Shown piece by piece: positions 18,951 through 28,909 of a stretch of 64,000 nucleotides of DNA (positions are counted from its first letter, which is position 1; each line of letters starts with the position of its first letter). The notes under the pieces are model-generated. The model was not told the origin of the DNA. It was given only the letters and a program-made list of their open reading frames with translations, and searched no databases. The DNA is from Diplonema japonicum (Eukaryota; Euglenozoa; Diplonemea; Diplonemida; Diplonemidae): the NCBI GenBank assembly GCA_964019335.1, contig OZ025670.1, positions 434,001 to 498,000 on the forward strand, read 5' to 3'. The translations under genes and the position numbers were made by a program.

Positions 18951-20084
18951 ATGTCTCGATGGAGGCAGTATAGTGCTGCTGACGCGTGCCGTGAAAGTCT
19001 GGATGCTTCTGAGAAGAGGTACAGGGGGTCTGTGAGGGGCGAGGAGGTGAAGAACATCGCACATGAGCGGCCCAGGTACATGGAGGAGAGGAGAAAATGG
19101 AACCCCGCGGCAACGCAAAAGAAAGGCGTAACACAGCTTAGGGAAGCGGAACAGATACGAGAAGTAGTGCAGCTAAAGAAGGAACTACATGCAGTTGAGG
19201 AATCCCACAGGTACGAGCTTGCCAAGCAGCTTGAAGAACGCAAAGAGTGGGAACTGTCCCTTCACGAAGACATGCAGGAGGAGCGCGATGGCCTCCGCAA
19301 GGAACTGCATGCGATCAAGAGTGAGAGGCACGGCTTGCAGCAGGTTAACAACATATTGGAGATTGATCTTCAGGATGCACGAAGGGAAGCGGAGGAGGCC
19401 AAGGCTGACCTGTTTTTGATGAAGGAGAGGGACAGGGACAGGGACAGGGACAGCTTGCGGAGAATGCCAGTAACACACAGCTCGTCTCTTGGTGATGGAG
19501 TAGATGCTAGCGCAGTACGCGAGCTAAAGGCCCAGTTCAACGCAGTGAAGGGGAAACTTGCTGTGTACGAGTATGCCGAGGCGAGAGCAGTGAACGAGGA
19601 GGTGCAGCACCTACACAACGAACTGAAAGAGGTCCGAGAGGACAGGGACAAACTACGGGCAGAGATCGTGACTCTGCGGGGGCTGTTCTCGACAGTAGAG
19701 ATGCTCAAGGGCGACAAGGTGAGGTGCTTGGAGGAAGAAGTGACTTCGCTGTCTATGAAGTGCGAAAACACTAAGAAGAGAGAGGCCCGCATCCTATCCC
19801 TTGAGAGCAAGGTTTCCACACTCCATGAGCTCATCCGCGACTTAAAGGACACCCGTGAGATCTACATGTCTGAGGCTGCCGTCAACGAGTCCAACACCGT
19901 CATCGAGCTGACCCTCGAGCTCTCCAAGACTAGGCAGGACAAAACCGCCGCCATGAAGCTTGTGGAGGACCTCCATCACCAGCTGACCAGCCGGGGCAGG
20001 TCCTCACAGGTCTTCGACGACGCTCTCCGTGAGCTGAGCGAGAGGGCCAATGAAACCGCTTTACTAAGATATGGTTTCGATTAA
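18951..20084 (+). CDS. Long coiled-coil protein
   Basis: This 377-residue protein is heptad-rich coiled coil from about residue 55 to near the end, interrupted around 160-185 by a basic RDRDRDRDSLRR stretch. That stretch is encoded by a GGACAG hexanucleotide repeat at 19427-19452, which is likely to vary in length. The first 50 residues are rich in Arg and aromatic residues (MSRWRQYSAADACRE). No known family is recognised; a structural role is the plain reading. The ATG at 18951 follows the AG of CATACAGGCC. Confidence 0.7.
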   Translation: MSRWRQYSAADACRESLDASEKRYRGSVRGEEVKNIAHERPRYMEERRKWNPAATQKKGVTQLREAEQIREVVQLKKELHAVEESHRYELAKQLEERKEWELSLHEDMQEERDGLRKELHAIKSERHGLQQVNNILEIDLQDARREAEEAKADLFLMKERDRDRDRDSLRRMPVTHSSSLGDGVDASAVRELKAQFNAVKGKLAVYEYAEARAVNEEVQHLHNELKEVREDRDKLRAEIVTLRGLFSTVEMLKGDKVRCLEEEVTSLSMKCENTKKREARILSLESKVSTLHELIRDLKDTREIYMSEAAVNESNTVIELTLELSKTRQDKTAAMKLVEDLHHQLTSRGRSSQVFDDALRELSERANETALLRYGFD

Positions 20085-20189
20085 AAGAAAAAAAAAAGAA
20101 ACAAAAAAAAAAAAAAAAAAAATTACACTGTCAACTTTTTTTCCCCCCCTTTTCCTGTGTGGTTCATGTTGTCACGCCAACAGCAACTG

Positions 20190-21173
20190 ATGTTGACAAG
20201 GATCGAGTTTGTGCGGAACGGGGAAGTGGTGGAGACGCGGAGGACGCGCCTGGTGAACCCGTCGTTTGAGGCGGTGGCGGCAGTGGGGGCTGGATGGTCG
20301 AGGGGGAAGAGCACGACGCTGCAGTACGTGGACGACGAGGGGGACCTTGTGACGATGGACACTGAGGGGGAGTGGTGCGAGTGCATGCAATCATGCCAAG
20401 GCCACCCGAGCTCCCTCAAGCTCCGCATCGTGCAAGGCGAAGAACCCCGCAACACTGCAGAGGCAGACACCATAATCGTGCAGCGCGTAGTCCAAAAATT
20501 AGGTGGCTGGGCAGCTCTTCCCCTGCTCAAATCAGGACCACCACCATGGCTCACAATAAAAGCTATCGAACGGTCTGCTGATGTGGCCATAGACGTCGAC
20601 ATGAAAACACTGCTCAAGGAGATAAAACGGCAGGGCATGCTGTGCATGAAACCCCCCTATGACGCAGCAGGGTTGGAATGGTTCCAGCTGGCGAAGGATC
20701 TCGACACAAACAAAGCGGAGGGGTGGTACAATGTAGCGGTCGCTCTGTTGAGAATCGAACTGCCGTTGGTGCAGAAGGACGAAAAACCACGGGTGATAGA
20801 CACCGCACTTGACGCACTGCAGCGAGCACTCCAATGTAAGCTAAATAAGTGGAGCTGGGCCATGAAAGATGAAGATTTGAAACAGGTGTGGTTTCATCCA
20901 AGGTTCCGGGGAATGCTCGGAAGAGAACTAGCGAGGGTTTTTTTGGAAGAACACGCAGATTCGAAGTGCATGGTGTGTGGTGTGGGGCTTACACAGTGTA
21001 CATGCTGCGTCCGCGACTCTAATCTGACGTCTTTTTTACGAGTTCAGTACTCGGAGCAGATTGTACAGCTTTGCGAGATGGGCTTCAGAGTTAATGATGC
21101 CATGCTAGCACTGCTCCATCGCTACAGCGGGGTTATTACCGACTTTATGAATGCTTATGTTGTCGCTCCATAG
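20190..21173 (+). CDS. PB1 - TPR-like - UBA protein (autophagy-receptor-like layout)
   Basis: From the ATG at 20190 the protein has 327 residues. The N-terminal ~85 residues look like a PB1 domain: a basic first strand (TRIEFVRNGEVVETRRTR) and the acidic OPCA-like segment YVDDEGDLVTMDTEGEW, closing with LKLRIV. The middle (about 160-230) has TPR-like helices (WFQLAKDLDTNKAEGWYNVAVALL). A Cys cluster (CMVCGVGLTQCTCC) at about 262-275 may bind zinc. The last ~45 residues match a UBA domain (QIVQLCEMGFRVNDAMLALLHRYSG), which binds ubiquitin. PB1 plus zinc plus UBA recalls the SQSTM1/NBR1 cargo receptors, though order and spacing differ. An in-frame ATG at 20166 precedes the only upstream AG, so 20190 is preferred. 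Confidence 0.6.
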   Translation: MLTRIEFVRNGEVVETRRTRLVNPSFEAVAAVGAGWSRGKSTTLQYVDDEGDLVTMDTEGEWCECMQSCQGHPSSLKLRIVQGEEPRNTAEADTIIVQRVVQKLGGWAALPLLKSGPPPWLTIKAIERSADVAIDVDMKTLLKEIKRQGMLCMKPPYDAAGLEWFQLAKDLDTNKAEGWYNVAVALLRIELPLVQKDEKPRVIDTALDALQRALQCKLNKWSWAMKDEDLKQVWFHPRFRGMLGRELARVFLEEHADSKCMVCGVGLTQCTCCVRDSNLTSFLRVQYSEQIVQLCEMGFRVNDAMLALLHRYSGVITDFMNAYVVAP

Positions 21174-21176
21174 ATT

Positions 21177-21997
21177 TTGCAGAATTCTTTTTTTTACGAC
21201 ATGCTCAAGCACTCGCTGTGGGACTGCGAGTTGGCAAGGGAAATACAAAACAAGGAAGCTAACAGAGCAGTGGTGGAGGAACGGACGGCCATGCCGAGGT
21301 ACATGCAGCTGCACGGAGTGCTGCCGCGAGGACACGACAAAGAGCATCTCAAGAACCTGCAGCTCTACCTCCTGGAGGTGGTAACAGAACGAGACCGCCG
21401 CCTGCAAGAAAAGAGGGCACTGGAGAGGTACACGACTCACCCGTGGGAAGTGATCACAGAAGGAAAAAGACACCCGACACCGACATGGAGAGAACTACGA
21501 CAACATGTAGGGGGGGGGCTCATGAAACAGTACGGACAGGAGATCGTCAAATCGTCAAAGGGCAGCTCAAGTGGTACCGGGGCCCGAGGAGAACAACGGT
21601 CACGACAATAGAGCTTGCGCTAGACTTCGAGAACAGCACAATGAAGTCGCTGGTGGGTGAACGTGGAGACCTGACACTAATAGGTAAAAAGGCGAGACGG
21701 CTGCATGGCCTGCTGGTGAGGCTGCAGGAAGGCTGGCAGGACGCGCGGATAAGGAGGAAGGTCAGGGGACACAGAGCCATACCGGCGGAGCAACGGCGGA
21801 ACCACGGCCTGAGGACCATAGGGGGGAGAAAGGTCTTGGGCTGGGACAGAAGACCGCTGCACGTCTCGGAACAGACGAAGAAGGACCTCCAGAAACTGAG
21901 ACAGCAGTGGCAGAAGGAGCGGGTGAGCGCCATGAGGGAGCGGGCTCAGCCCAAAAAGGAAAGACCGAAGCCGCTGAAGGGAGATAGGGGCAGGTAG
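21177..21997 (+). mobile_element. Decayed non-LTR retrotransposon (LINE) 3' coding tail, copy A
   Basis: Two overlapping frames (21177-21611 and 21443-21997) together encode a chain homologous to the one at 51168-51969. The shared motifs are HSLWDCE, a LHGVLPRG loop, YLLEVVTERD, HPWEVITEGKRHPTPT, then LDFE...KKARRL and a Gly-Gly-x-x-x-x-Gly-x-Asp-Arg-Arg-Pro motif. The HxLWxCE element is typical of the region after the reverse transcriptase in LINE ORFs. A frameshift near 21545-21560 splits the frame, and no reverse transcriptase catalytic region precedes it, so this is a 5'-truncated dead copy. It starts within a few bases of the PB1-UBA stop codon. Confidence 0.6.
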
Positions 21998-22551
21998 AAG
22001 AACAAGACAGGAAGTCCCAGATCAGGGATTTCCTTTTACCTCTTTAATTTTTTTTTTTTTTTTTTTGTTATTGTATTGTGATGACGGCTCCTTTTTTTTT
22101 CTCTTAAATCTTCTTTCGGAGAAAGAAAAAAAAAAAGTTTAAAGCCGGAAAAAAGAAGGAAAATAGCCCCAAAAGAAAGAAAATAGCCCCCTTGAAAGGG
22201 AAAGGTAGAGACAAAGGGAGATTTCCAACTCGGGATTCTCTCTCTTTTTCTTCTTCTTTTTTTTTTTTCCAATTAATTCAGGAGCAATTTTGATTGCTTT
22301 ATCCCCCCCTTTTTTTCTCTTTTTTTTAAGGAGTCATGCCAAAAAGAAAAGGATTTCTGCTACATACTGCAGGTTCTCCTCTTGAATGCCTCTCTTTTGT
22401 TTTATTTTTTATTTTCTGCCTCTCGCATTCAACAATTTTCTTTTCCAGGAACTTTTTTTTCTCTCTCTTCCTTTTCTTCTTTTTTTTTGTTGCAATGATG
22501 ATGATCACCGTACAGAAACGTTTGTAATTGTAGTGCTTATCAAGGATGAGG

Positions 22552-22583
<32 letters not shown>

Positions 22584-23086
22584 AAAGAAAACAAGATAAT
22601 GTTGAGCATCTTCTTATTCGGTAAAAAAGAAAGAAGAAGAAGAAGAAAAAAGAATTGTCCGCTCCCTCTTTTATTTTTTTTTTGCTTTGTTTTTTTAACC
22701 ATCAAAGGACGGGTTTTTTTTTTTTGGGGGGCAAAAAAAAAAAAGAAAAGAAAAATAAGATCACCTTTAACTTTTTTTCTTCTTCTAAACTCAAAACATG
22801 TGCGGAAATCCGTTCTTTAAGTTTTTTGAGCTTCGTCCTTTTTAATGGTTAATTATTAACAAAAAAAAAAAAGAATTGCATTCGCTTCCACTCGGATTCT
22901 TCCATTTCTGGGTTCTTACACTTCATTTCCCTTCTATTTCCCCTTCTAGCGAGAAAAAAAAAAAAAAAAAAAAAAAAAAACCAATCCAAATAGTAGGGAG
23001 GGAAGGGTAGGCGAGGGGGGAGGGAAGGGTAGGCGAGGCAGAGGGAGGGGGGGGGAACGAGGAGGCGGTAAAGGGGGGAAAAAATA
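21998..23086. other. Intergenic homopolymer and simple-repeat region
   Basis: No gene can be supported; apparent ORFs here are poly-Lys or poly-Phe. It contains poly-A runs at 22552-22580 and 22954-22980, many T tracts, and a short G-rich tandem repeat (GGGAAGGGTAGGCGAGG twice, about 22998-23040) just before the next gene. Confidence 0.7.
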
Positions 23087-23592
23087 ATGTTTGCGAAGTT
23101 AATCCTCGGAGAGGTGTGGTTCTACTTCCTGTTCTCAGGGCTGTGGCATTTAGTGGTTTTTGGCATATCAAGCGGGAAATATGACGGAACGACAGAAGTG
23201 CTCTGGGATGAGTCCTTTAAGTACTTTGCTTCTTCCGAGTCGTTTCAGTCCCAAGGTGGCCGTGGCACTGTCACACACAGCGGCTGTGGTGATCTCCTTC
23301 CTAGTTGGTTCCTTGTAAGTGCCCTTGCGGAGTTCGTGCTGTCGTTACAAATATGCTACTCAGCTAAGCGTGGGACCGGCAAGTTCAATACATTACCACT
23401 TTTCTTCTACCTATGTTGGTACATATACGGCAATATACTTATATGGTCCTCTGACGATTCTGACTGTGGGGATTTTGCTTCTTACGGAAAGTACCACCTT
23501 GTCCTGAGTTACGTTCAGCTGGGGTTCGTAGGCGGCATGTTGTATTGCGTCGCGCACAGCCCTGAAGACACAGAGACCGAAAGAAACCCCTA

Positions 23593-23596
<4 letters not shown>
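23087..23596 (+). CDS. Small four-TM membrane protein, paralogue 1
   Basis: This 169-residue protein has four hydrophobic helices: about 8-28, 74-95, 101-118 and 135-155. A polar loop of about 45 residues lies between TM1 and TM2, and a short acidic tail ends it (DTETERNPY). It aligns along its length with the 167-residue protein at 52096: both have GxxHLV in TM1, a QICY in TM2, a Y.WYI/FI..NIL segment in TM3 followed by an S...(D/E)C pair, and a Gly-rich TM4. The layout resembles small tetraspan families, but I recognise no named family. Both paralogues lie directly downstream of a decayed LINE tail. Confidence 0.65.
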
Positions 23597-23629
<33 letters not shown>

Positions 23630-23801
23630 TTCGTTTGTAAACACCATTTATTCTTAAAATCTTCCCCTTGGTTTTTTTTTTTTTTTTTCTTCTTTTACTT
23701 CTCTCTTCCCCTTTCATGAATTAATCGGGGCGGACAAATGGGAAGAAGGGGAGGGTGGGGGGAAAAATAAGGGAAGAGGGGAACAAGCATGGCTGTTTAG
23801 A

Positions 23802-25025
23802 ATGGGTTGTGTTGAGTCTAAAGACAAAAAAGAAAAGCAGGAGGGCACGAGGCGTGGTACCACGGCCGAACAAGCTCAGGGTCCGGGAGTGAACCAAAGG
23901 GCGCCGCCACAGCCACAGCCACAGCCACCTCCGGTGGTAGCAGCGGCAGCGGCAGTGGCACCTACGCAGCCCATTTTAAATGCTGTAGCAAAGGCGCCCC
24001 CTTGCAATGTCGATGCACCAGACACGGGGGTGGCGGAGGCGGCAGGTGCAAAGAGAGAAACAAGTGTGGCGACGAAGGTGAAGGCAGTCACCAAGGAAAA
24101 GGAGCCCAAAGAACAGGAGGGAGAAGAGGATAAAAAACAGAGCTCAACTGAAAGCCACACCCCGCCCTCAAGAGCTGTTGTGCCGCTGGTACAGAACACC
24201 GAGACCCTGCTGGACAGCTGCCTGGCAGGGAAGGGACATAGCGTTAAAGCAGTCATCATTGCAGCCACGCAGCCTGCCACACAAAGCGCATTGGAGTGCA
24301 CTGCGGACATCAATGCACTGCAGGACACTGTCGAGGACTGCGGTGGAGTGGCGACGGTGCTGCGCGACGATCTGCCAACAGGGATACGGCCCACGAAATC
24401 GCGCATTCTGGGCGCTATCAGGAACGTTGTTTCTTCAGCTTTCCCGGGTGACACAGTCCTTGTGGTGCTTGTGGGGTACACAACCTTCGCGCAAGGCATG
24501 GGCTGCTTCATCCCCTCCGGTTATGACAACAGCGCATACCCACAAGTTGTGAGCGGTGAAGAGCTCAAAGATGCGATCCAAGGTGCTGCCCCGGAGTGCG
24601 CCACGGTGCTTGTTGTCGACACGCCATGTCCCCCTCTCTACCCGCTGCTGCCCGTCTCCACGAGCGAGAAGTTCGTAAGCACCCTGCAGCGGGGCGTTGT
24701 CGCGGAAGTGCGATGCACGCACCCCGCACTTGACAGCGAGGCACCCCCACAGTGCGGCTCCCTTACCACGGCAGTGGGATCTCTTCTGCTAGCGCCCCGC
24801 ATCAGCCACACAGCCACAGGTACCAACACGCTCTTAGCCCTCCCACACCTCCAGTCAGTCCTTGCGTCTCGTAGCCCAAGATCCACACAGGTCACTGTTG
24901 GCTACCTCTGTGTGCAGCCGGCAGAGGCTTTCACCATTGAGTACTCGCCGCAACGTTCCGCAACACCGTCCGACGCCTGCTCGTGGGTGTCGCTGTCGCC
25001 TGTCACACCTGTGAGGCGTATTTGA
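23802..25025 (+). CDS. Acylated caspase-like (metacaspase-fold) protein, probably inactive
   Basis: This 407-residue protein starts MGCVESK, a classic signal for Gly2 myristoylation plus Cys3 palmitoylation. A low-complexity linker follows (PQPQPQPPP, Ala-rich, Glu/Lys-rich) to about residue 125. Residues ~145-275 follow the caspase p20 pattern: a first strand (SVKAVIIAA), an ALECTADINALQDTVEDCGGVATVLRDD segment like the NDA..L...L...GF of metacaspases, and a strand before the catalytic His (GDTVLVVLVGY) where the SGHG motif is absent. A later strand, VLVVDTPCPP, stands where DCCHSG is expected. With no His and an altered Cys site, proteolysis is doubtful. Trypanosomes have a comparable acylated pseudo-metacaspase, MCA4. 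Single exon, 63 bp before the PPTase. Confidence 0.6.
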   Translation: MGCVESKDKKEKQEGTRRGTTAEQAQGPGVNQRAPPQPQPQPPPVVAAAAAVAPTQPILNAVAKAPPCNVDAPDTGVAEAAGAKRETSVATKVKAVTKEKEPKEQEGEEDKKQSSTESHTPPSRAVVPLVQNTETLLDSCLAGKGHSVKAVIIAATQPATQSALECTADINALQDTVEDCGGVATVLRDDLPTGIRPTKSRILGAIRNVVSSAFPGDTVLVVLVGYTTFAQGMGCFIPSGYDNSAYPQVVSGEELKDAIQGAAPECATVLVVDTPCPPLYPLLPVSTSEKFVSTLQRGVVAEVRCTHPALDSEAPPQCGSLTTAVGSLLLAPRISHTATGTNTLLALPHLQSVLASRSPRSTQVTVGYLCVQPAEAFTIEYSPQRSATPSDACSWVSLSPVTPVRRI

Positions 25026-25088
25026 TTAGATGTAGATGTATTATGTTCTTATTTGTTCTCATTTGAATACAAGCCAACAGCAGGCAAG

Positions 25089-26419
25089 ATGGGATGCTGC
25101 CAAACGTCGTGTGCGGCGGACGACGCGGAGAAGGAGGACGAGACCATCCAGACACCTGTGAAGGGGAAGCTGAAGGAAACGCTTCTCCAGGAACCGGAGA
25201 ACAGCGAAGGTGGTGACAAGGTGATCGCCATCTCAAAGAATGTGTACCTGAGCGAGAGGGACAAGGCTGTTGATGGTGGGAAGGGTAGCTACCGGTGGTA
25301 CGTGGATCTGGGGGGGTGGGAACCCGATGGCGGCGCCCAGGGTGAAGAATTCCAGTTCTTGATGTCATTGATCAAGGAGGAAAGGGAACGGGAGGGCGTC
25401 ATGCGGTACACGTACTTCGCGGATCAGAAGCGGGCGTTGGTGAGCAGGTTGATGGCAAGGACCGTGTGCAGCACGGCTTTGCAGATCAACCCGCGTGACG
25501 TGACCATCGCAAGAACGAAGGGCAGCAAACCCTACCTGGCGACACCTGTGGAGGCGGAGGCGGTACCAAACTTCAACTTCAACATTTCACACGACGGGGA
25601 CTACGTGGTGCTGGCTGCGGATGGGTTCTGCGTATGTGGAGTGGACGTGGTGGCCCCAGGGTTCAGGGCATCAAGGGATTCCTTCTCAAAGGAGTTCACC
25701 ACACAGGAGTGGGATCTGATCAACAGCAGAGAGAACGATGAGGAAAAAGACAAACTCTTCTCTCTCCTATGGTCGTGCAAGGAATCATACACGAAAGCAC
25801 GCGGGGACGGCTTGAAGTTCGAGCTTGCAAGGGCTGAGTTCAGCGTTGTAGGCGGTGATGATGGCTTCGAGACCAACGAGCCCTTGACGCTCGTGGTAGC
25901 TGTCGACGGTGTGCCAATGAAACGTTGGATATTCTCATCCATGTTGCTCCCAGACGGCTATCGGGTAACAGTCGCTCGTGGGCCTACCTCAGATATTGTT
26001 GACGCACTGGGCGGGTTCACAGCGACTCTGAAACGCTCCATCGACTCCTTCACGAACTCCGAATGGGGTGAGCTTCTCGACACCCCGCAGCCTGGCTTTA
26101 CAAGGATCCCCATTGGCTTCCTTGTTCCACCCTCCAGGCACAATGAGTACACTGTGGTGGGTGGTGTGCTGCCTCCTCCTTCATTCCTCCCAGTGTCGCC
26201 TATTTACACACCGGTTGCCAAGTACGGCAGATCACTGTCATTCCCACGGCCCCCAGCTGGGTTTATGGGCTCTGCAGGGTTTTCACCTAGAGCAAGGTTG
26301 CTCAGAGATGAGGAAGAGGTTTGTCGGGGGGGGGGGGTAATTTTTTATTTAGTTCTCTTTTGTTTTTTTTTTCTAAATAAAAACAACGACAGGTGAGCGA
26401 GGTAGAATACGTCTCGTAA
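25089..26419 (+). CDS. 4'-phosphopantetheinyl transferase with N-terminal acylation signal, 2 exons
   Basis: PPTases move the 4'-phosphopantetheine arm of CoA onto the Ser of carrier proteins, switching on PKS, FAS and NRPS. Sfp/AASDHPPT motifs are in order: TKGSKPYL (about residue 142), FNISHDGDYVVLA (about 165), CGVDVV with the metal Asp (about 184) and LWSCKESYTKARGDGL (about 227), including the WxxKES core. The N-terminus MGCCQTSC predicts myristoylation and palmitoylation, unusual for this family. The Pro-rich C-terminal ~110 residues are extra. A likely 74-nt intron at 26319-26392 joins ...RDEEE to VSEVEYVS and a stop at 26417-26419; unspliced, the frame ends at 26396 after a hydrophobic artefact. 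The megasynthase at 35565, with five carrier domains, is an obvious candidate substrate. Confidence 0.87.
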
Positions 26420-28124
26420 CAAGCAATGTGGTGTGTTTTAGTTGAGGGAGCTGATGTGCTTGATGCTCCTCCATCCCCTATTTGAGCTGGTTAGGAATTG
26501 TAATTTCTAACCTACTGGGAGCCTTTTCCCACCAGATGAAAAGGAAGGGAGGGGGGGGGGGGGGAAGAAAAACCACCCAAGTCAAAAGAGATTGTGTGTG
26601 TGTGTCAAAGGTTTGGTTTATTTTCCCCCCTTCATTTTTTTAAACCTTTTCTGGGGTCAATAGGGAAACGAAGAGGCTGGGGGTGTGTATTTAACATGAA
26701 GGAGCTTGCTTGTGCATATAGCCTTCCCATGGCCTATTTTTCACACTGCTCATGTTATGTTAAGCAATAAATTATGTTGTTCGTCTTTTTTTTTTTTTTT
26801 TTTTTTTTTTTTTCCCGCGTGTACATCGCGATCCATATAGACTATTAGTCCTTCTTTTTATGTTTTTCTCTTTTTTTTTTCTTTATTATTTATTCTACCT
26901 TTTCCCCCGAGATCTGTTCAAGCAATAAATGAAAAAAAAAAGAAACAAAAAGAAATTGGAAGATTCAGAGACGGTGTAAGACCGCCCTCTTAATAGTTCC
27001 TTTTTTAAAGAAGAAAGAAGAAAGGAATGAATTCTTCATATGCAGCATGCCTATGCCCATCAGCCGGCCTTAGAAGATATTTTTCAAAAACACACCCTTA
27101 CGGAATTTACTTTACTAGATGAGATGTGGTAATGCAGTTATTAATCTCAGGGCAAGAAGAAGAAACGGGTTTTTTTCTCTTTTCGAAGATGTTGAAGCGG
27201 GATGTGATCCTGCTCTCAATGTATCTTTGGAAAAGCCCTAATTTTTTTTTCTTTTTCTTTTTTTTTTTCTCTCTCCTCTTTTTTATTTTTCTTTTTTATT
27301 TTGGCAGAACCTTGCCCCCCCCTCCGTATTTTTTGGTCTCTTTTGTCCCTTTCTACTTCTTCTATTCCAGAGGGAAATGTCCCTGGGAAAAAGAGAAAAA
27401 TAAAATAGAAAGAGACGGCCAAAGAGCACTTTCCAATCCCTTAATCGACTTCTAACCACCCCTCCTTTTTTTTTTAACACCCCCTCCCTTCCCCCTTGAA
27501 AAGTTTTTGTACTTTTTTTTTTTTTTTGGTCGTCCATCTACACCTTCTTAAAGCTTGTCCCATGAGGGAAGAAGAGAGAAAAAGAAAAGACAAAACGAAA
27601 GGGGGAAAACGAAAGAAACGCGGAAACGAGAGTGGGTTTCTCTTTCTGTTTTTTTCCAAAAAAAAAAAAAAAAAAAAGAAAAGCAAAACAAAACAAAACA
27701 AAACAAAACAAAACAACTCTGTACTTCCTGTTGAAGCAAGAAACAAAAGAAAGAAGTACTTCCTTCAACATAATCGCTCTGTTCTATTTTTATTAACACC
27801 CCCCCCCCCCCCCCCCTCTCTCTCTCTCTCTCTCCCTCTCTCCCTCTCTTTCTCTCCTTATGGTTATCCCTCTTTCTCAAAAGGTAAGAGTCCAATCAAC
27901 TAGAGGTAGCATTGTCCGCACATCCCTCTTTTTTTATTTTTTTTTATTTTTTTATTTTTTTTATCCTGCTTTTTTTTTTAATTGCCCCCCCCCCCTCCCC
28001 CCCCCTCATTTTTTCTCTCTCCCCCCTCTAACCTTCAAAAAAAGAAAGGAAAAAAGGAAAAAAAAAAAAGAGAGCAAAAAAGAGAAAGAAAAAAGAAAAG
28101 AAAAAGAAGAGGAGCACGCAAGCA
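26420..28124. other. Long intergenic simple-sequence region
   Basis: I find no gene in these 1.7 kb. It holds a GT repeat (26594-26604), a poly-T run of over 25 bases (26788-26813), two AGCAATAAAT boxes (around 26763 and 26922) that resemble poly-A signals, an AAAAC pentanucleotide repeat (about 27683-27714), poly-C followed by a CT repeat (27800-27850), and T/C then A/G tracts leading to the cupin gene. Confidence 0.65.
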
Positions 28125-28622
28125 ATGCCAACTTCCCACAACGTGCAGGAGGTGATACAAAAACTAGGGCTACAACCGCACCCAGAGGGGGGGTACTACA
28201 AGCAGACGTATAGGTCAGCGGAAGAGGTCGATGTGGAAGGAGCGCACAGAAGGGCTGCGACGGATATTTATTTTCTCATAACCGATGACATGCCTTCTAG
28301 ATTCCACAGGCTGAGGTACGGCATTGAGACATGGCACTTTTACTACGGGAGTGCAATGGAAGTGGTGGAGATAAGTACCACAGGGGTGTTATCTAAAACA
28401 AGGCTTGGCCCTGACTTCCTTGGTGATGATGTACTTCAGCACTCTGTGCCGCATGGGTGCTGGTTCGCTGCGCGCATGCTTGGAGCTGGGTATGCTCTCG
28501 TGGGCTGCACGTGTGCCCCGGGATTTGAGTTTTCTGACTTCATCCTTGCTGATCGCCCTGCATTGAATGAACAGTATCCCCACCTTGCTGGCATTATCTC
28601 CGAGCTGACCCCTGAACCTTGA
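28125..28622 (+). CDS. Cupin_5 (DUF985) family protein
   Basis: This 165-residue protein is almost exactly the family length. It has the hallmarks of the Cupin_5/DUF985 group: LQPHPEGGYYKQTYRS at the N-terminus, then TDIYFLI, SRFHRLRYGIETWHFYYG with the conserved His residues of the beta-barrel, LQHSVPHGCWFAA, and GCTCAPGFEFSDF. These proteins adopt the double-stranded beta-helix of cupins; the substrate is not established, though some relatives are annotated as sugar-epimerase-like. The predicted location is cytosolic, as no signal peptide is seen. Single exon; ATG at 28125 follows AAG within an A/G-rich leader. Confidence 0.9.
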   Translation: MPTSHNVQEVIQKLGLQPHPEGGYYKQTYRSAEEVDVEGAHRRAATDIYFLITDDMPSRFHRLRYGIETWHFYYGSAMEVVEISTTGVLSKTRLGPDFLGDDVLQHSVPHGCWFAARMLGAGYALVGCTCAPGFEFSDFILADRPALNEQYPHLAGIISELTPEP

Positions 28623-28909
28623 CTTGTTTGGGCTTTATTTTTTTTTTTTTTTTTTTTTTTCTGGGAAGGAGAAAAAAAACTTTAAAAGAGAAAAGAGATA
28701 CAAACAAAAAAAAAAAAAAAAGAAAACAAAAGAAAGAAAACGAAAAAGGGAAATTGCTCCCGCAATTAAAATGATGTTATTATTATATTTTTTTTTGTTC
28801 TCTTTCTTCTTCTTTTTTTTTTTCTCCTCTTTTCTCTTCTTCTTTTTTTTAAAAAAAAGAAAAACGAAAAAGAAGACTCACCACAGGCGGCGGGCATGGT
28901 ACCCGAAAC

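Noticed and set aside
22386-22820. Open frames rich in Lys or Phe in spacers (also near 11582, 27496, 28624, 33371, 35168)
   Set aside because: They are translations of A or T tracts and end as soon as normal sequence begins.
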